Assembly: GCA_901472505.1 (NCBI GenBank)
Contig: LR590468.1
Coordinates: 3,385,501-3,449,500 of the forward strand
Direction: 5' to 3'
DNA from: Proteus vulgaris
Lineage (GTDB): Bacteria; Pseudomonadota; Gammaproteobacteria; Enterobacterales; Enterobacteriaceae
Length of the DNA: 64,000 nucleotides
Shown here: positions 10,170 to 19,691 of the stretch, in pieces
Numbering within the stretch: position 1 is the first letter of the stretch
Layout of the letters: each line of letters opens with the position of its first letter
The notes under the pieces: model-generated
Database searches by the model: none
The model's input: the letters and a program-made list of their open reading frames with translations, nothing else
What the model was told of the DNA's origin: nothing
Position numbers and translations under genes: made by a program

Positions 10170-10396
10170 AAAGAGACTCCTGATAAAATGTTAAATTTTT
10201 TAAGCAAATTAGCCGTTTTGATCATCATTAATAAGAATAGTCTAGATAGATGACAATGTACTTATTTCAGTAATAATAATTAGAAGCCTTAATTTGCTTA
10301 AAAAACTTAAAAAAAACAATAATAAACGTAAATATATTTTCGAAGACACTCTCTTTTTCGAATGATAACAGCTTACCATCTTTCTAATTAATTAAC

Positions 10397-10410
10397 GTGA
10401 TTTAAATCAC
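10397..10410. promoter_or_regulatory. CRP/FNR-type palindrome
   Basis: GTGATTTAAATCAC is a perfect inverted repeat with the CRP half-sites GTGA/TCAC, and is one base per half away from an FNR box (TTGAT-N4-ATCAA). It lies about 230 bases upstream of the adhE start. Either regulator would make sense for a fermentation gene; CRP fits better. Confidence 0.55.
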
Positions 10411-10449
10411 AAAATTGACAAGCTGACACCTTTCAGCAAGCCACTTAAT

Positions 10450-10468
10450 GAGAATGATAATCATATGC
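10450..10468. promoter_or_regulatory. Fur-like box
   Basis: GAGAATGATAATCATATGC matches 15 of 19 positions of the Fur consensus GATAATGATAATCATTATC by eye. It lies between adhE and ychE; which gene it would control is unclear. Confidence 0.4.
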
Positions 10469-10654
10469 AAAAAATCATCAACGATTTTTTTGTTGTATTC
10501 AATATTTCGATATAAAATTAAACCACTAGGTTTTTCTCAGTTTACAAGAGAATATTTTAGGTAAAAACTTGTTAACTAATAGAATTAACTGGTTTATTGA
10601 TTTAAAGTAACGCGGATTTTTTAGGGTTACTCTATCTTTTATAGAATAATTCGC

Positions 10655-11326
10655 ATGTTTATTAGCCAAGAAGGGGCTTTTCATGGGTCACTGCTGGATT
10701 TATCCGGTTATATTAAATTTTTTGTTGGTCTTTTTGCGATTGTAAACCCGATTGGTATTTTACCTGTCTTTATTAGTATGACGAGTTATCAAACTGATGC
10801 AGGGCGAAACAAAACAAACTTAATTGCAAATGGCTCCGTTGCAATTATTTTGGTTTCTTCTCTATTAATCGGTGATTCTATACTGAGTATTTTCGGTATT
10901 TCTATCGATTCGTTTCGTATCGCGGGAGGTATGCTGATTGTTACTATTGCGATGACGATGATAAATGGGCGTTTAGGGGAAGATAAACAAAACAATCAAG
11001 AACGAAATGAATCTGCAGTACGTAGTAGTGTTGCTGTTGTGCCTTTAGCATTACCCTTAATGGCAGGGCCTGGAGCTATTAGTTCTTGTATTGTGTGGAG
11101 TTCTCGCTGGGAAGGTTTTACTAACTTTTTAGGATTAGCTGCAACCAGTATCTTTTTTGCATTCTGTTGTTGGTTGCTTTTTCGTAGTGCAACATTATTA
11201 GTGAAATACTTAGGGCAAACGGGAATTAACGTGGTAACCCGTATAATGGGATTATTATTAATGTCCTTAGGTATTGAATTTATTGTGACCGGCTTGCGTT
11301 CTATTTTTCCAGGCTTGTTAGTTTAA
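10655..11326 (+). CDS. ychE: YchE, MarC family integral membrane protein (UPF0056)
   Basis: A 223-residue, mostly hydrophobic protein with about six membrane segments. It matches E. coli YchE closely: KFFVGLFAIVNPIGILPVFISMTSYQT, FGISIDSFRIAGG, LPLMAGPGAIS and TRIMGLLLMSLGIEFIVTG (each part visible). The MarC family has no firmly assigned transport substrate. The ATG at 10655 is the first available and has only a weak ribosome-binding site, so the N-terminus could be a little shorter. It is divergent from adhE, as on the E. coli map, but here the Ni/peptide importer and the nir genes separate it from opp. Confidence 0.92.
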   Translation: MFISQEGAFHGSLLDLSGYIKFFVGLFAIVNPIGILPVFISMTSYQTDAGRNKTNLIANGSVAIILVSSLLIGDSILSIFGISIDSFRIAGGMLIVTIAMTMINGRLGEDKQNNQERNESAVRSSVAVVPLALPLMAGPGAISSCIVWSSRWEGFTNFLGLAATSIFFAFCCWLLFRSATLLVKYLGQTGINVVTRIMGLLLMSLGIEFIVTGLRSIFPGLLV

Positions 11327-11353
11327 ATATTGTCAACACAGTCGTATTTTTAA

Positions 11354-11389
11354 AAATCGCAGTATTTTATTGAATACTGCGATTTTTTA
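11354..11389. terminator. bidirectional terminator between ychE and the ABC cluster
   Basis: AAATCGCAGTATT (11354-11366) pairs with AATACTGCGATTT (11373-11385), with T-runs on both sides. It can end ychE (plus) and the convergent ABC operon (minus). Confidence 0.85.
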
Positions 11390-11414
11390 TGTTTATAAAA
11401 TCACTTTTTTCATG

Positions 11415-12128
11415 TTAATCAAGACGATGAATGCCTTTTGATAACGCTTCTCTATCATAGTGTTGCGTTAATTCGCCATTTTCCATTAATGCGGCTCTAT
11501 CAGACATATGAGCGATAACATCCGCATCATGACTTACTAATAAATAAGTCATATTATGTTGTTTTTTTAGTGTATTAAGAAGATTTAAGATCTCGGCTTG
11601 TACTGACATATCTAGTGCTGAAGTCGGCTCATCTAAAAGCAATAACTGAGGTTGGAGTAAAAGGGCTCTAGCAATAGCGACTCGCTGACGCTGTCCGCCA
11701 GAAAGTTGATGAGGATAGCGATTTATCACATCAGCAGATAAACCGACTTGGGCTAATGCTTGTTCAATTGTACTGTTATCAAAAGGAATGTGATGAATTT
11801 TCAATGGCTCAGAAAAAGCGCGCTTAATACGGTGTTGAGGGTGTAAGGATGCGTAGGGATCTTGAAATACCATCTGTACATTACGGCGCAAAGCACCTTG
11901 AAAATGCTGTTGTGGTTTAATTATTTGCCCTAAAAGTGACATGTTACCTTGCCAATGAGTTAATAATCCGGCAATCACACGTAAAACGGTCGATTTTCCA
12001 CAGCCAGAACGACCTATTAAGCTAAAGGTTTCACCTTGTTGGACATGTAAGTTGATCCCTTTCACCACCTGTTTTGCTCGTTTGCCTTGCTCAAACTGAA
12101 CGTGTAAATCATGGATATCAATTAGCAT
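11415..12128 (-). CDS. ABC transporter ATPase, peptide/nickel family (second ATPase, DppF/NikE/YntE-like)
   Basis: 237 residues with Walker A GRSGCGKST (about 38-46), Q-loop MVFQDPYASLHP, the ABC signature LSGGQRQR and Walker B LLLLDEPTSALD, then the H-loop in LLVSHDADV. It is the last gene of a five-gene operon: binding protein, two permeases, two ATPases. Its start overlaps the end of the preceding ATPase gene by 11 bases, indicating translational coupling. The layout matches the yntABCDE-type nickel importers of urease-positive enterobacteria, but dipeptide transport cannot be excluded. Confidence 0.85.
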   Translation of the reverse strand: MLIDIHDLHVQFEQGKRAKQVVKGINLHVQQGETFSLIGRSGCGKSTVLRVIAGLLTHWQGNMSLLGQIIKPQQHFQGALRRNVQMVFQDPYASLHPQHRIKRAFSEPLKIHHIPFDNSTIEQALAQVGLSADVINRYPHQLSGGQRQRVAIARALLLQPQLLLLDEPTSALDMSVQAEILNLLNTLKKQHNMTYLLVSHDADVIAHMSDRAALMENGELTQHYDREALSKGIHRLD

Positions 12129-12955
12129 GATGTAGCCCCTTGAAACTAAGCGTTCTATCTAATACTGGCAATTGCGAGCCATAAGTGCTCGCATTGGGTC
12201 TACATGTCCAAAGTGTGCGTGTATAAGGGTGCGTAGCTGTAGGCAAGGCTTTTGCACTGAGCTCATCCACTTGTTCTCCTTGGTACATCACCATAACGCG
12301 TTCGCAGTATTCCGCAACAAGAGGCAAATCATGACTAATGAGCAGTAAGCCCATCTTACGTTGTTCACATTGAGTGGTAATGAGTTCAAGAATTTGATGA
12401 CGTAATTGAGCATCAAGTGCAGATGTCGGTTCATCGGCGATTAAAATCGTTGGATTATTAATTAGTGCAATAGCAATCATAGGCCCGTTGCCCCATTCCT
12501 CCTGATAATTCACCTGGATAGCGGTAAATACTTTGTTCCGGTAAGCCAACAGATAATAGTGTTTCGATAATCAATTGACGTCTATCTTGACGTGAAAGCG
12601 CTTGATGGCGTTTTACCGTTTCTTCTACTTGCTGATAAATCGTTTTTACAGGATTTAATGCGTAACGGGGATCTTGCAATACCATTGATAGGGTATTACC
12701 TCGAATGTTATTCCATTGGCGAGATGAAAAATTCAATAAATTATTTCCCTGCAAGTTGAGCTTTTCGGCACTGACTTTTCCTGGCTGACGAACAAGTCCC
12801 ATTAATGCGCGTGCGGTCATTGATTTTCCTGAACCGGATTCACCCACCAAAGCTAAACGTTCTTGACCTAAAGTGAAAGAGACATGATTAACAACTCTCG
12901 CAGTCGGATAATCAATACAGAGTTTTTTCACTTCGATTAAAGGCGTCTTATTCAT
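12118..12955 (-). pseudogene. ABC transporter ATPase, peptide/nickel family (first ATPase, DppD/NikD/YntD-like), frameshifted
   Basis: The N-terminal part (from the ATG at 12955, preceded by AGGAG) has Walker A GESGSGKS, the Q-loop VLQDPRYALNP and the signature LSGGMGQRA. The frame then breaks at about 12481, where one extra base turns RAMIAIALINNP into an aberrant tail ending at 12458. The other frame resumes with MIAIALINNPTILIADEPTS (Walker B) and runs to 12118. Joined, the protein would be about 279 residues, the normal length. The break falls between signature and Walker B, so as read no working ATPase is made. An error in the assembly is likely because the rest of the operon is intact. 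Confidence 0.82.
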
Positions 12956-13778
12956 GGGTATCTCCTAATACATCCCGAAGCCCATCACCTAATAAATTAA
13001 AGGTGAGACTACTAATTAAAATTGCAGTACCTGGAATAGCGGCTACCCACCATTGGTCAAAAATAACAGGCATACCTTCCGCAATCATCGCCCCCCATTC
13101 AGCCATAGGTGGTCGAGCGCCTAATCCAAGAAAACCCAAACCTGCAGCGGCAAGAATAATGACGGCCAAATTAAGTGCTAAACGTACAATGGCAGACGGT
13201 AAGCACAGAGGTAAAATATGTCCCCATAAAAGCCGAACACCTTTAATACCCATCATTTCAGCTGCAGCCAGGTAATCGCTATTGCGCAAGTGTTGAATTT
13301 CACTACGAGATTGTCGCGCATAAGCAGGCCATGCAGTTAAAGCCAGCGCTAAAGCACCATTTAATAAGCCTGGGCCTAACATTGCCACAAACGCAAAAGC
13401 TAAGATCAATGAGGGCATAGACATCACAACGTCAGTGAATCGCATTAAAATACGTTCAGTCCATCCACCGTAATACCCCGATAAAATTCCGACCAATAAT
13501 CCTAATGGTAAGGTGATAAGTGCTACAAGACCCACTAAACCTAGCATCGGGCGCGTGCCATAAATAATACGAGAAAGAATATCTCGCCCATAATTATCTG
13601 TACCTAACCAGTGTTCAGCATTAGGTGCTAATAAGCGTTGAGCTGCATGTTGCCAATTTGGATCATAAGGGGCTAACCAAGGGGCAAACAGGGCGATAAT
13701 TAACAATAATATGAGTAACGATAAACCTATAAAAGCTGAAGGCGATCGCACTATTTTTCTTAAAAATGGGGAAGACAT
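12948..13778 (-). CDS. ABC transporter permease, peptide/nickel family (DppC/NikC/YntC-like)
   Basis: 276 residues with about six membrane segments. The N-terminal LGTDNYGRDILSRIIYGTR and the EAA-loop region AAEMMGIKGVRLLWGHILP are typical of the second permease of Dpp/Opp/Nik importers. The start overlaps the stop of the upstream permease, and its own end overlaps the next ATPase start by 8 bases, so the cluster is one operon. Confidence 0.87.
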   Translation of the reverse strand: MSSPFLRKIVRSPSAFIGLSLLILLLIIALFAPWLAPYDPNWQHAAQRLLAPNAEHWLGTDNYGRDILSRIIYGTRPMLGLVGLVALITLPLGLLVGILSGYYGGWTERILMRFTDVVMSMPSLILAFAFVAMLGPGLLNGALALALTAWPAYARQSRSEIQHLRNSDYLAAAEMMGIKGVRLLWGHILPLCLPSAIVRLALNLAVIILAAAGLGFLGLGARPPMAEWGAMIAEGMPVIFDQWWVAAIPGTAILISSLTFNLLGDGLRDVLGDTHE

Positions 13779-14821
13779 TAGCGAAGCCTCGGATCAGTCA
13801 AACGAATAACAATATCTGTCATATTATTAATAAAGACAAAACATAAACCTATAACTAACGTTCCACCCATAATGGCAGTAGTATCGCCAGCAAAAAGTGC
13901 AGTGGTAAGATATCGACCAATACCCGGCCAAGAGAATACGGTTTCTGTTAGTACCGCACCTTCTAACATGCCAGTGTAAGACAGGGCGATAATCGTCATT
14001 AACACACCGCGAATATTAGGCAGTACGTGATAAAAAAGAATACGTAACTCACCAATACCTTTTGCTCTCGCTAAGGTGACATACTCTTTATTCATTTCGT
14101 TTAAACAGGCCGAGCGTGTTAATCGAGTAATCGAGGCTAAAGCAAAATAGGCTAATAAAGAGACGGGCAAAATAAGATGCGACAATGCATTTAAAAAGGC
14201 GTCTTTATCACCTGCTAATAAGGTGTCGATTAATGCAAAGCCCGTTACAGGCTCAATCGTAAATTGATAGATATCGTCTAAGCGCCCAGGACCTGCAGTC
14301 CATTGTAATGTGGCATAGAAAATAAGTAGCAAAATCAAACCTAGCCAGAAAATAGGAACTGAGCTACCTAATAGCGTCAAAATGCGTAAAACAAAATCGA
14401 GAGGTGTACCGACAAAACGAGCACATAATACGCCAAATAAAATGCCCAAACTGGCACCAATGATCAATGCAACGGTTGCTAATTCCAGTGTGGCGGGGAA
14501 AGTCGCTAATAAGTCATCAAACACAGGTTGTCCTGTCGAGGTTGCAGTTCCTAAATCCCCTTGCAATAGTGCTTCAACATAATGAAAAAACTGCATGTAG
14601 AGCGGTAAATCTAACCCTAACTCATGTTTGACTTGGTTATAGGTTTCAAGGCTTGCATGATCACCAACAATTTGCAGAACAGGATCAACCGGAGAAAGTG
14701 CAGAAAGCGTGAAAGTAATCACAAGAAGCCCAAGAAGCGTGAGTACTAATGTCAATATTCCTTGAGCAAAAGTCATTAACTGACCTTTTAGACGAATAGG
14801 TAACGTCATAGCAGTATTCAT
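13778..14821 (-). CDS. ABC transporter permease, peptide/nickel family (DppB/NikB/YntB-like)
   Basis: About 347 residues from the ATG at 14821. Hydrophobic, with about six membrane segments; the C-terminal EAA-type loop is YVTLARAKGIGELRILFYHVLPN, and the protein ends in the conserved DPRLR. A GTG at 14863 would extend it, but that codon is inside the inter-gene hairpin, so it is unlikely. The next in-frame ATG is at 14809. It pairs with the neighbouring permease as the membrane channel of the importer. Confidence 0.85.
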   Translation of the reverse strand: MNTAMTLPIRLKGQLMTFAQGILTLVLTLLGLLVITFTLSALSPVDPVLQIVGDHASLETYNQVKHELGLDLPLYMQFFHYVEALLQGDLGTATSTGQPVFDDLLATFPATLELATVALIIGASLGILFGVLCARFVGTPLDFVLRILTLLGSSVPIFWLGLILLLIFYATLQWTAGPGRLDDIYQFTIEPVTGFALIDTLLAGDKDAFLNALSHLILPVSLLAYFALASITRLTRSACLNEMNKEYVTLARAKGIGELRILFYHVLPNIRGVLMTIIALSYTGMLEGAVLTETVFSWPGIGRYLTTALFAGDTTAIMGGTLVIGLCFVFINNMTDIVIRLTDPRLR

Positions 14822-14850
14822 ACAACAATAGCCTAGTGAAATGGCAAAAA

Positions 14851-14884
14851 ATAGACCATCCACAGTAACATGACTGTGGATGGT
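14851..14884 (-). terminator. attenuator hairpin between binding-protein and permease genes
   Basis: CCATCCACAGT and ACTGTGGATGG are perfect 11-base inverted repeats around a six-base loop (14857-14884). On the minus strand the stem is followed by CTATTTTTTG. It lies just after the stop of the binding-protein gene and would lower expression of the downstream membrane genes relative to it. Confidence 0.75.
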
Positions 14885-14898
14885 TTCAGGAAGAAATA

Positions 14899-16464
14899 TT
14901 ATTTGGTCACTTTATCGTAATAGACCATATCTGCATTTAGACCTTGAGCATAACCTTTAACATTATCGCGCATCACAATTTGGTTTTTACCTTGATCGAT
15001 AAAAACATAAGGTGAGCTACGTTGTAACTCTTTTTGCATTTCAGTATAGAGTGATTGACGTTTTGTCTTATCAGCTTCATTAAGTGCCACCAACGTTTGT
15101 TGGCTTAATTCAGGAATTTTCCAGCCATTTAGCCAAGCAACGGTATTGGATTGTCCATCGTTATAAGCAAAGGCGCTCGCATTAGAGTGCGCATCAAAAT
15201 AATCTGGGATCCAAAAACGAATGGCCGCTTGATGTTGTTTAGCTCTTACTCGACTATATACTTGGCTACCCGCAGCAGGTAATAAATCCACTTGCACGCC
15301 TGCTTGAGCAAAGCTGGCTTGTATGGATTGTGCCACAGTAATGTAAGGCACTTTATTTTCAACATCTAACGTAAAACGTGCATTAGTAATGCCAGCTTTG
15401 GCTAAAATTGCTTTGGCTTTTTCGGGATCAAAAGTAAAAGGATTATCTTTTAACGCACCCGGTAAGCCTACTGGTAAGAAGCTTTGATGAATAAAGTACT
15501 GACCACGCATTAAATCTTCAGTAATGCCTTTGTAGTCAATTAAGTAGCGGGAGGCTTCCCAAAATGCGGGGTTACTCAGCGCTGGATTGCCACTGGCGGT
15601 ATTAAAAGCCATATAGACTTGTTCAGCAGAAGGGATATCTAAGATTTTGATACCCGATTTTCCTGCTAGTGCGGCGGTTTGGTCTGTTCCCAGTCCTCGA
15701 GCAATATCTGCATCGCCTTTTTCAATCAGTAAACGGCGGGATGCTGGGTCAGGGACATTTTTAATAATGATATTTGCCATTTTAGGCGCGCCCGTTGGAG
15801 AAAGGGGATTAGCTTCTAATACAATGGCTTGACGTGGTTGGTAAGCTCGCATCTTATATGCGCCACTTCCTGCTGAGTTCATTTTCAGCCAGCTATTACC
15901 AAAGTCATTATTTTTAACATGAGCAGAAACCAGCTTTTCATCAACAATAGAAGCAATTGGGGTTGAGAGGATATTGAGCACAACATCAGGGCTGACATCG
16001 GCGGTCCAACGCACTTCTAATTCATTATCACTGACTTTTTTCAGTAATGAATTAATGTTATCTGCTTTCCAACCTAAGACATTTAGAATAAAGGCAGGTG
16101 ATTTATTCATTGTGATTGCACGCTGATAAGAGAAGATAATATCTTCAGGGCGCACCGGATTACCAGACGCGAATTTTGCATCGGGTTTAATTTTAAATAT
16201 GATCGTTTTTTGTTCAGGGGTCGCTTGCCAACTTTCAACTAAAATCGGCTCATTAATTTCGGGGTTATCACGATTAGGCTGAACAATACGCTGATATAAA
16301 CTTGGTACAGTCTGAATGCTAGAGAGTTCATTACTTTCAGCGGGGTCTAGGCTGACAATATCATCAAGTCCTTGTACCACAATTAATGTATTGGCTGGTG
16401 TGGCTGCAAATGCTGGTATGGAAAGGGCACCCACAACGAATAATGATAATAATTTTGCTTTCAT
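14899..16464 (-). CDS. periplasmic substrate-binding protein, peptide/nickel ABC family (YntA/DppA-like)
   Basis: 521 residues. N-terminal Sec signal peptide MKAKLLSLFVVGALSIPAFA, cleaved after AFA. The SBP family 5 pattern follows: LDDIVSLDPAESNELSS, then WQATPEQKTIIFKIKPDAKF and IIFSYQRA. It delivers the substrate to the two permeases encoded downstream. The sequence resembles the YntA-type proteins of urease-producing enterobacteria, which would make nickel the substrate (urease needs nickel). That assignment is my inference; a dipeptide is the alternative. It is the first gene of the operon, with a hairpin after it. Confidence 0.85.
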   Translation of the reverse strand: MKAKLLSLFVVGALSIPAFAATPANTLIVVQGLDDIVSLDPAESNELSSIQTVPSLYQRIVQPNRDNPEINEPILVESWQATPEQKTIIFKIKPDAKFASGNPVRPEDIIFSYQRAITMNKSPAFILNVLGWKADNINSLLKKVSDNELEVRWTADVSPDVVLNILSTPIASIVDEKLVSAHVKNNDFGNSWLKMNSAGSGAYKMRAYQPRQAIVLEANPLSPTGAPKMANIIIKNVPDPASRRLLIEKGDADIARGLGTDQTAALAGKSGIKILDIPSAEQVYMAFNTASGNPALSNPAFWEASRYLIDYKGITEDLMRGQYFIHQSFLPVGLPGALKDNPFTFDPEKAKAILAKAGITNARFTLDVENKVPYITVAQSIQASFAQAGVQVDLLPAAGSQVYSRVRAKQHQAAIRFWIPDYFDAHSNASAFAYNDGQSNTVAWLNGWKIPELSQQTLVALNEADKTKRQSLYTEMQKELQRSSPYVFIDQGKNQIVMRDNVKGYAQGLNADMVYYDKVTK

Positions 16465-16792
16465 AAGACGCTCCCTGAAACGGTGTCGCTAAAATCGTTA
16501 TGTCAATAACTTATTAGTTATTACTTTGTGAAATTAACTTAGGCAAAACGTGACCGATGCGCAAAGTTTTAATTACGCTTACATATAACGCTTCGTTATA
16601 AGCAATCAAGATTAATTATGGTGGAAGAATAATTAACCGCAAGAATATGAGAGCGGAATACTCCTTTAGTAGTAACTGATTGACTATTAAGTTGTAGTAG
16701 CTGAATTGATTAAGCTGTATTTGATATTCATCAATATCCCTTATGAGTAGTTTCGTATTTTAGCTTTAGAAATCTTTAAATCTGAGGCAAAA
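16465..16792. other. divergent control region of the ABC operon and nirB
   Basis: 328 bases. The right part carries the FNR-dependent nirB promoter (separate entries). The left part should hold the leftward promoter of the ABC operon; I see no clear NikR-type palindrome. Confidence 0.5.
16721..16734 (+). promoter_or_regulatory. perfect FNR box of the nirB promoter
   Basis: TTGATATTCATCAA fits the consensus TTGAT-N4-ATCAA exactly. Its centre is about 41 bases upstream of the expected start point near 16768, with a -10-like TATTTT at 16756-16761. This is the class II geometry known for FNR at nirB in E. coli. Confidence 0.85.
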
Positions 16793-19340
16793 ATGAGCAA
16801 GAAAACACTCGCAATCATCGGTAACGGTATGGTGGGGCACCGTTATATCGAAGAGTTGATTGATAAAGGTGGCAATGAAGAATTTAATATTGTTGTCTTT
16901 TGTGAAGAACCTCGCGTTGCATATGATAGAGTCCATCTCTCCTCTTATTTTTCACATCACACCGCTGAAGAGCTCTCCTTAGTTAAACAAGGTTATTATG
17001 AAAAACACCAAATAGAAGTATTAATTGGTGAGCGCGTGATAACCATTAATCGTGACGAAAAAGTGGTACACACTAATACCGGACGTTGTGTCAGTTACGA
17101 TAAATTAGTGATGGCAACAGGCTCTTATCCGTGGGTTCCTCCAATTAAGGGAAATAACTCGCCGGACTGTTTTGTCTATCGAACTATTGAAGATTTAAAC
17201 GCTATTGAATCTTGCGCACGTATTAGTCGTAAAGGGGCGGTGATTGGTGGTGGGTTGTTAGGTTTAGAAGCAGCCGGTGCGTTAAAAAGCTTAGGTATTG
17301 AAACTCACGTTATCGAGTTTGCTCCAACCTTAATGGCAGAGCAGCTGGATACATTAGGTGGTGAGCAACTTAAGCGAAAAATAGAGCGTATGGGGGTAAA
17401 AGTGCATACCTCTAAAAACACCCAAGAAATATTATCAACTGGGGAAAGCGCGCGTAAAACACTGCAATTTGCAGATGGTACTTCTCTTGAAGTTGATTTT
17501 ATTGTGTTTTCCACAGGTATTCGCCCGAAAGATAAATTAGCTCGTCAGTGTGATTTAGATATTGCACCACGAGGTGGCATAGTTATTAATGATTATTGCC
17601 AAACAACAGATCCTGATATTTATGCTATTGGTGAATGTGCATCTTGGCAAAATAAAACCTTCGGTTTAGTGGCGCCTGGCTACAAAATGGCGCAAGCTGC
17701 GGTCGATAATTTATTAGGCCATCACTCTGTTTTTCAGGGTGCTGATTTAAGTGCAAAATTAAAACTTCTCGGTGTCGATGTCGGCGGTATTGGTGATGCT
17801 CATGGGCAACAAGCAGGGTGTCGTAGCTATATTTATCTGGACGAAGGTAAAGAAATTTATAAACGCCTGATTGTTAGTGAAGATAATAAATATCTATTAG
17901 GTGCTGTATTAGTGGGTGATACCGAAGATTATGGCAATCTTTTACAACTATCACTCAATACCATTGAATTGCCAGAGCATCCAGACTCTTTGATTTTACC
18001 TGCACATGCTGGAAGTAAGCCGGCAATAGGTGTTGATTCATTACCTGAAACAGCGCAAATCTGCTCTTGTTTTGATGTAACAAAAGGCGACATTATTCAA
18101 GCAATTGAACAAGGTTGTCATACAGTCGCTGCCATTAAAGCGGAAACCAAAGCGGGTACAGGATGTGGTGGCTGTATTCCTCTTGTGACTCAAGTCTTAA
18201 ATGCAGAATTAGCCAAACAAGGTATCGAAGTTAATCATCATCTTTGTGAACATTTTCACTATTCACGCCAAGAGCTTTATCACCTAATTCGTGTTGAAGG
18301 ACTGAAAAGCTTTGATGAGTTATTGAAAAAAACACGGTCAAGGCTATGGTTGTGAAGTGTGTAAACCAACCGTCGGTTCATTGCTTGCTTCATGTTGGAA
18401 TGATTATATCTTGCGTGACGATTTAGTCTCTCTGCAAGATACTAATGATAACTTTCTCGCCAATATGCAAAAAGATGGGACTTATTCCATTATTCCACGC
18501 TCCCCTGGGGGGGAAATTACCCCCGCCGGCATTATTGCTATTGGGCAAATCGCTCAAGAATACAATTTGTATACCAAAATTACTGGATCGCAACGAATGG
18601 CGATGTTTGGTGCGCACAAACAGGATTTACCCGCTATTTGGGAAAAACTGATAGCGGCGGGTTTTGAAACCGGCCACGCGTATGCGAAAGCACTGCGAAT
18701 GGTAAAAACATGTGTAGGCAGTAGTTGGTGTCGTTTCGGTGTTGGTGACAGTGTCGGTTTGGGCGTTGCACTAGAGCATCGTTATAAAGGCATTAGAACA
18801 CCTCATAAGATGAAATTTGGTGTGTCAGGTTGTACTCGTGAATGTTCTGAAGCACAAGGAAAAGATGTCGGTATTATCGCCACAGATAAAGGCTGGAACC
18901 TCTATTTTGGTGGAAATGGTGGTATGAAACCTCGTCATGGAGATCTTTTTGCTTCTGATCTCGATGAAGAAACCTTAGTGCATTATATCGACCGTTTTAT
19001 GATGTTTTATATTCGCACTGCCGATAAGCTGCAACGTACCTCTGTGTGGTTAGATAATTTAGAGGGCGGTATTGAATATTTACGTGATGTCATTATTAAC
19101 GATAAATTAGGCTTAAATGCGCAGTTAGAAAAAGAACTTAACGCTTTACAAGAACGTGTTGCTTGTGAATGGAAAGAAACCGTTGATTCCCCAAAAGCAT
19201 TAAAACGTTTTGCCCACTTTATTAATAACCCAATGCCTGATCCAACAGTGCAAACAGTAAAAGAACGATTTCAGCATCGTCCCGCACGTTTACATGAACG
19301 TATTGATATCAAACTGATAACTGAGGAGGCGCAATCATGA
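16793..19340 (+). pseudogene. nirB: NirB, NADH-dependent nitrite reductase large subunit, frameshifted
   Basis: Reduces nitrite to ammonium in the cytoplasm with NADH, FAD, [2Fe-2S], [4Fe-4S] and sirohaem. The first part (520 codons) holds the FAD/NAD Rossmann motifs (IIGNGMVGH; GGGLLGLEAAGALK) and the Cys cluster CSCFDVTKGD ... GTGCGGCIP. The frame breaks at an A7 run (18326-18332); with six A it would read LLKKHGQGYGCEVCKPT and continue without a stop. The second part carries the ferredoxin-like and sirohaem domains (CVGSSWCRFGVGDS; GVSGCTRECSEAQG). Repaired, the length is about 848, as in E. coli (847). The homopolymer position makes a consensus error likely. TGAGG precedes the ATG, and the stop overlaps nirD. 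Confidence 0.92.
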
Positions 19341-19669
19341 GCCAATGGATAGCTGTTTGCCAATTAGATGATATTACTCCGGGAACGGGTGTTTGTGCGC
19401 TGGTGGAACAAGATCACGTTGCTATCTTTCGCCCTTATTCTGATGCGCGTTTATATGCATTAAGCAATATTGATCCCTTTGCACATTCCAGTGTTTTATC
19501 TCGAGGATTAATTGCTGAACATGAAAACGAGTTGTATATCGTTAGTCCGCTAAAAAAACAGCATTTTCGTTTAGTTGATGGTTTTTGTCTTGAAGATGCG
19601 TCGTTTTCAATTGCGCATTTCGAAGTCAAGGTTGAAGACAATACAGTAAGCGTTCGTACTCGCCAGTAA
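19337..19669 (+). CDS. nirD: NirD, nitrite reductase small subunit
   Basis: A 110-residue Rieske-like small subunit (E. coli NirD 108). It starts [22 protein letters not shown] and has [22 protein letters not shown] and the [13 protein letters not shown] segment. It lacks the [2Fe-2S] ligands, as normal for NirD. The ATG overlaps the nirB stop (ATGA), preceded by GAGGAGG, so translation is coupled. It stabilises NirB. Confidence 0.94.
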   Translation: MSQWIAVCQLDDITPGTGVCALVEQDHVAIFRPYSDARLYALSNIDPFAHSSVLSRGLIAEHENELYIVSPLKKQHFRLVDGFCLEDASFSIAHFEVKVEDNTVSVRTRQ

Positions 19670-19691
19670 TTTAATAAATAGGGGAGTGAAT

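Larger units (their letters stand above)
10170..10654. other. adhE-ychE divergent control region
   Basis: 485 bases without a gene. Visible sites: a perfect palindrome GTGATTTAAATCAC at 10397-10410, and a Fur-like sequence at 10450-10468. The rest is AT-rich promoter DNA for adhE (leftward) and ychE (rightward). Confidence 0.6.

Noticed and set aside
16735..16749. NarL/NarP-like heptamer pair near nirB
   Set aside because: Spacing is one base instead of two and position is downstream of the FNR box; not strong enough to annotate.
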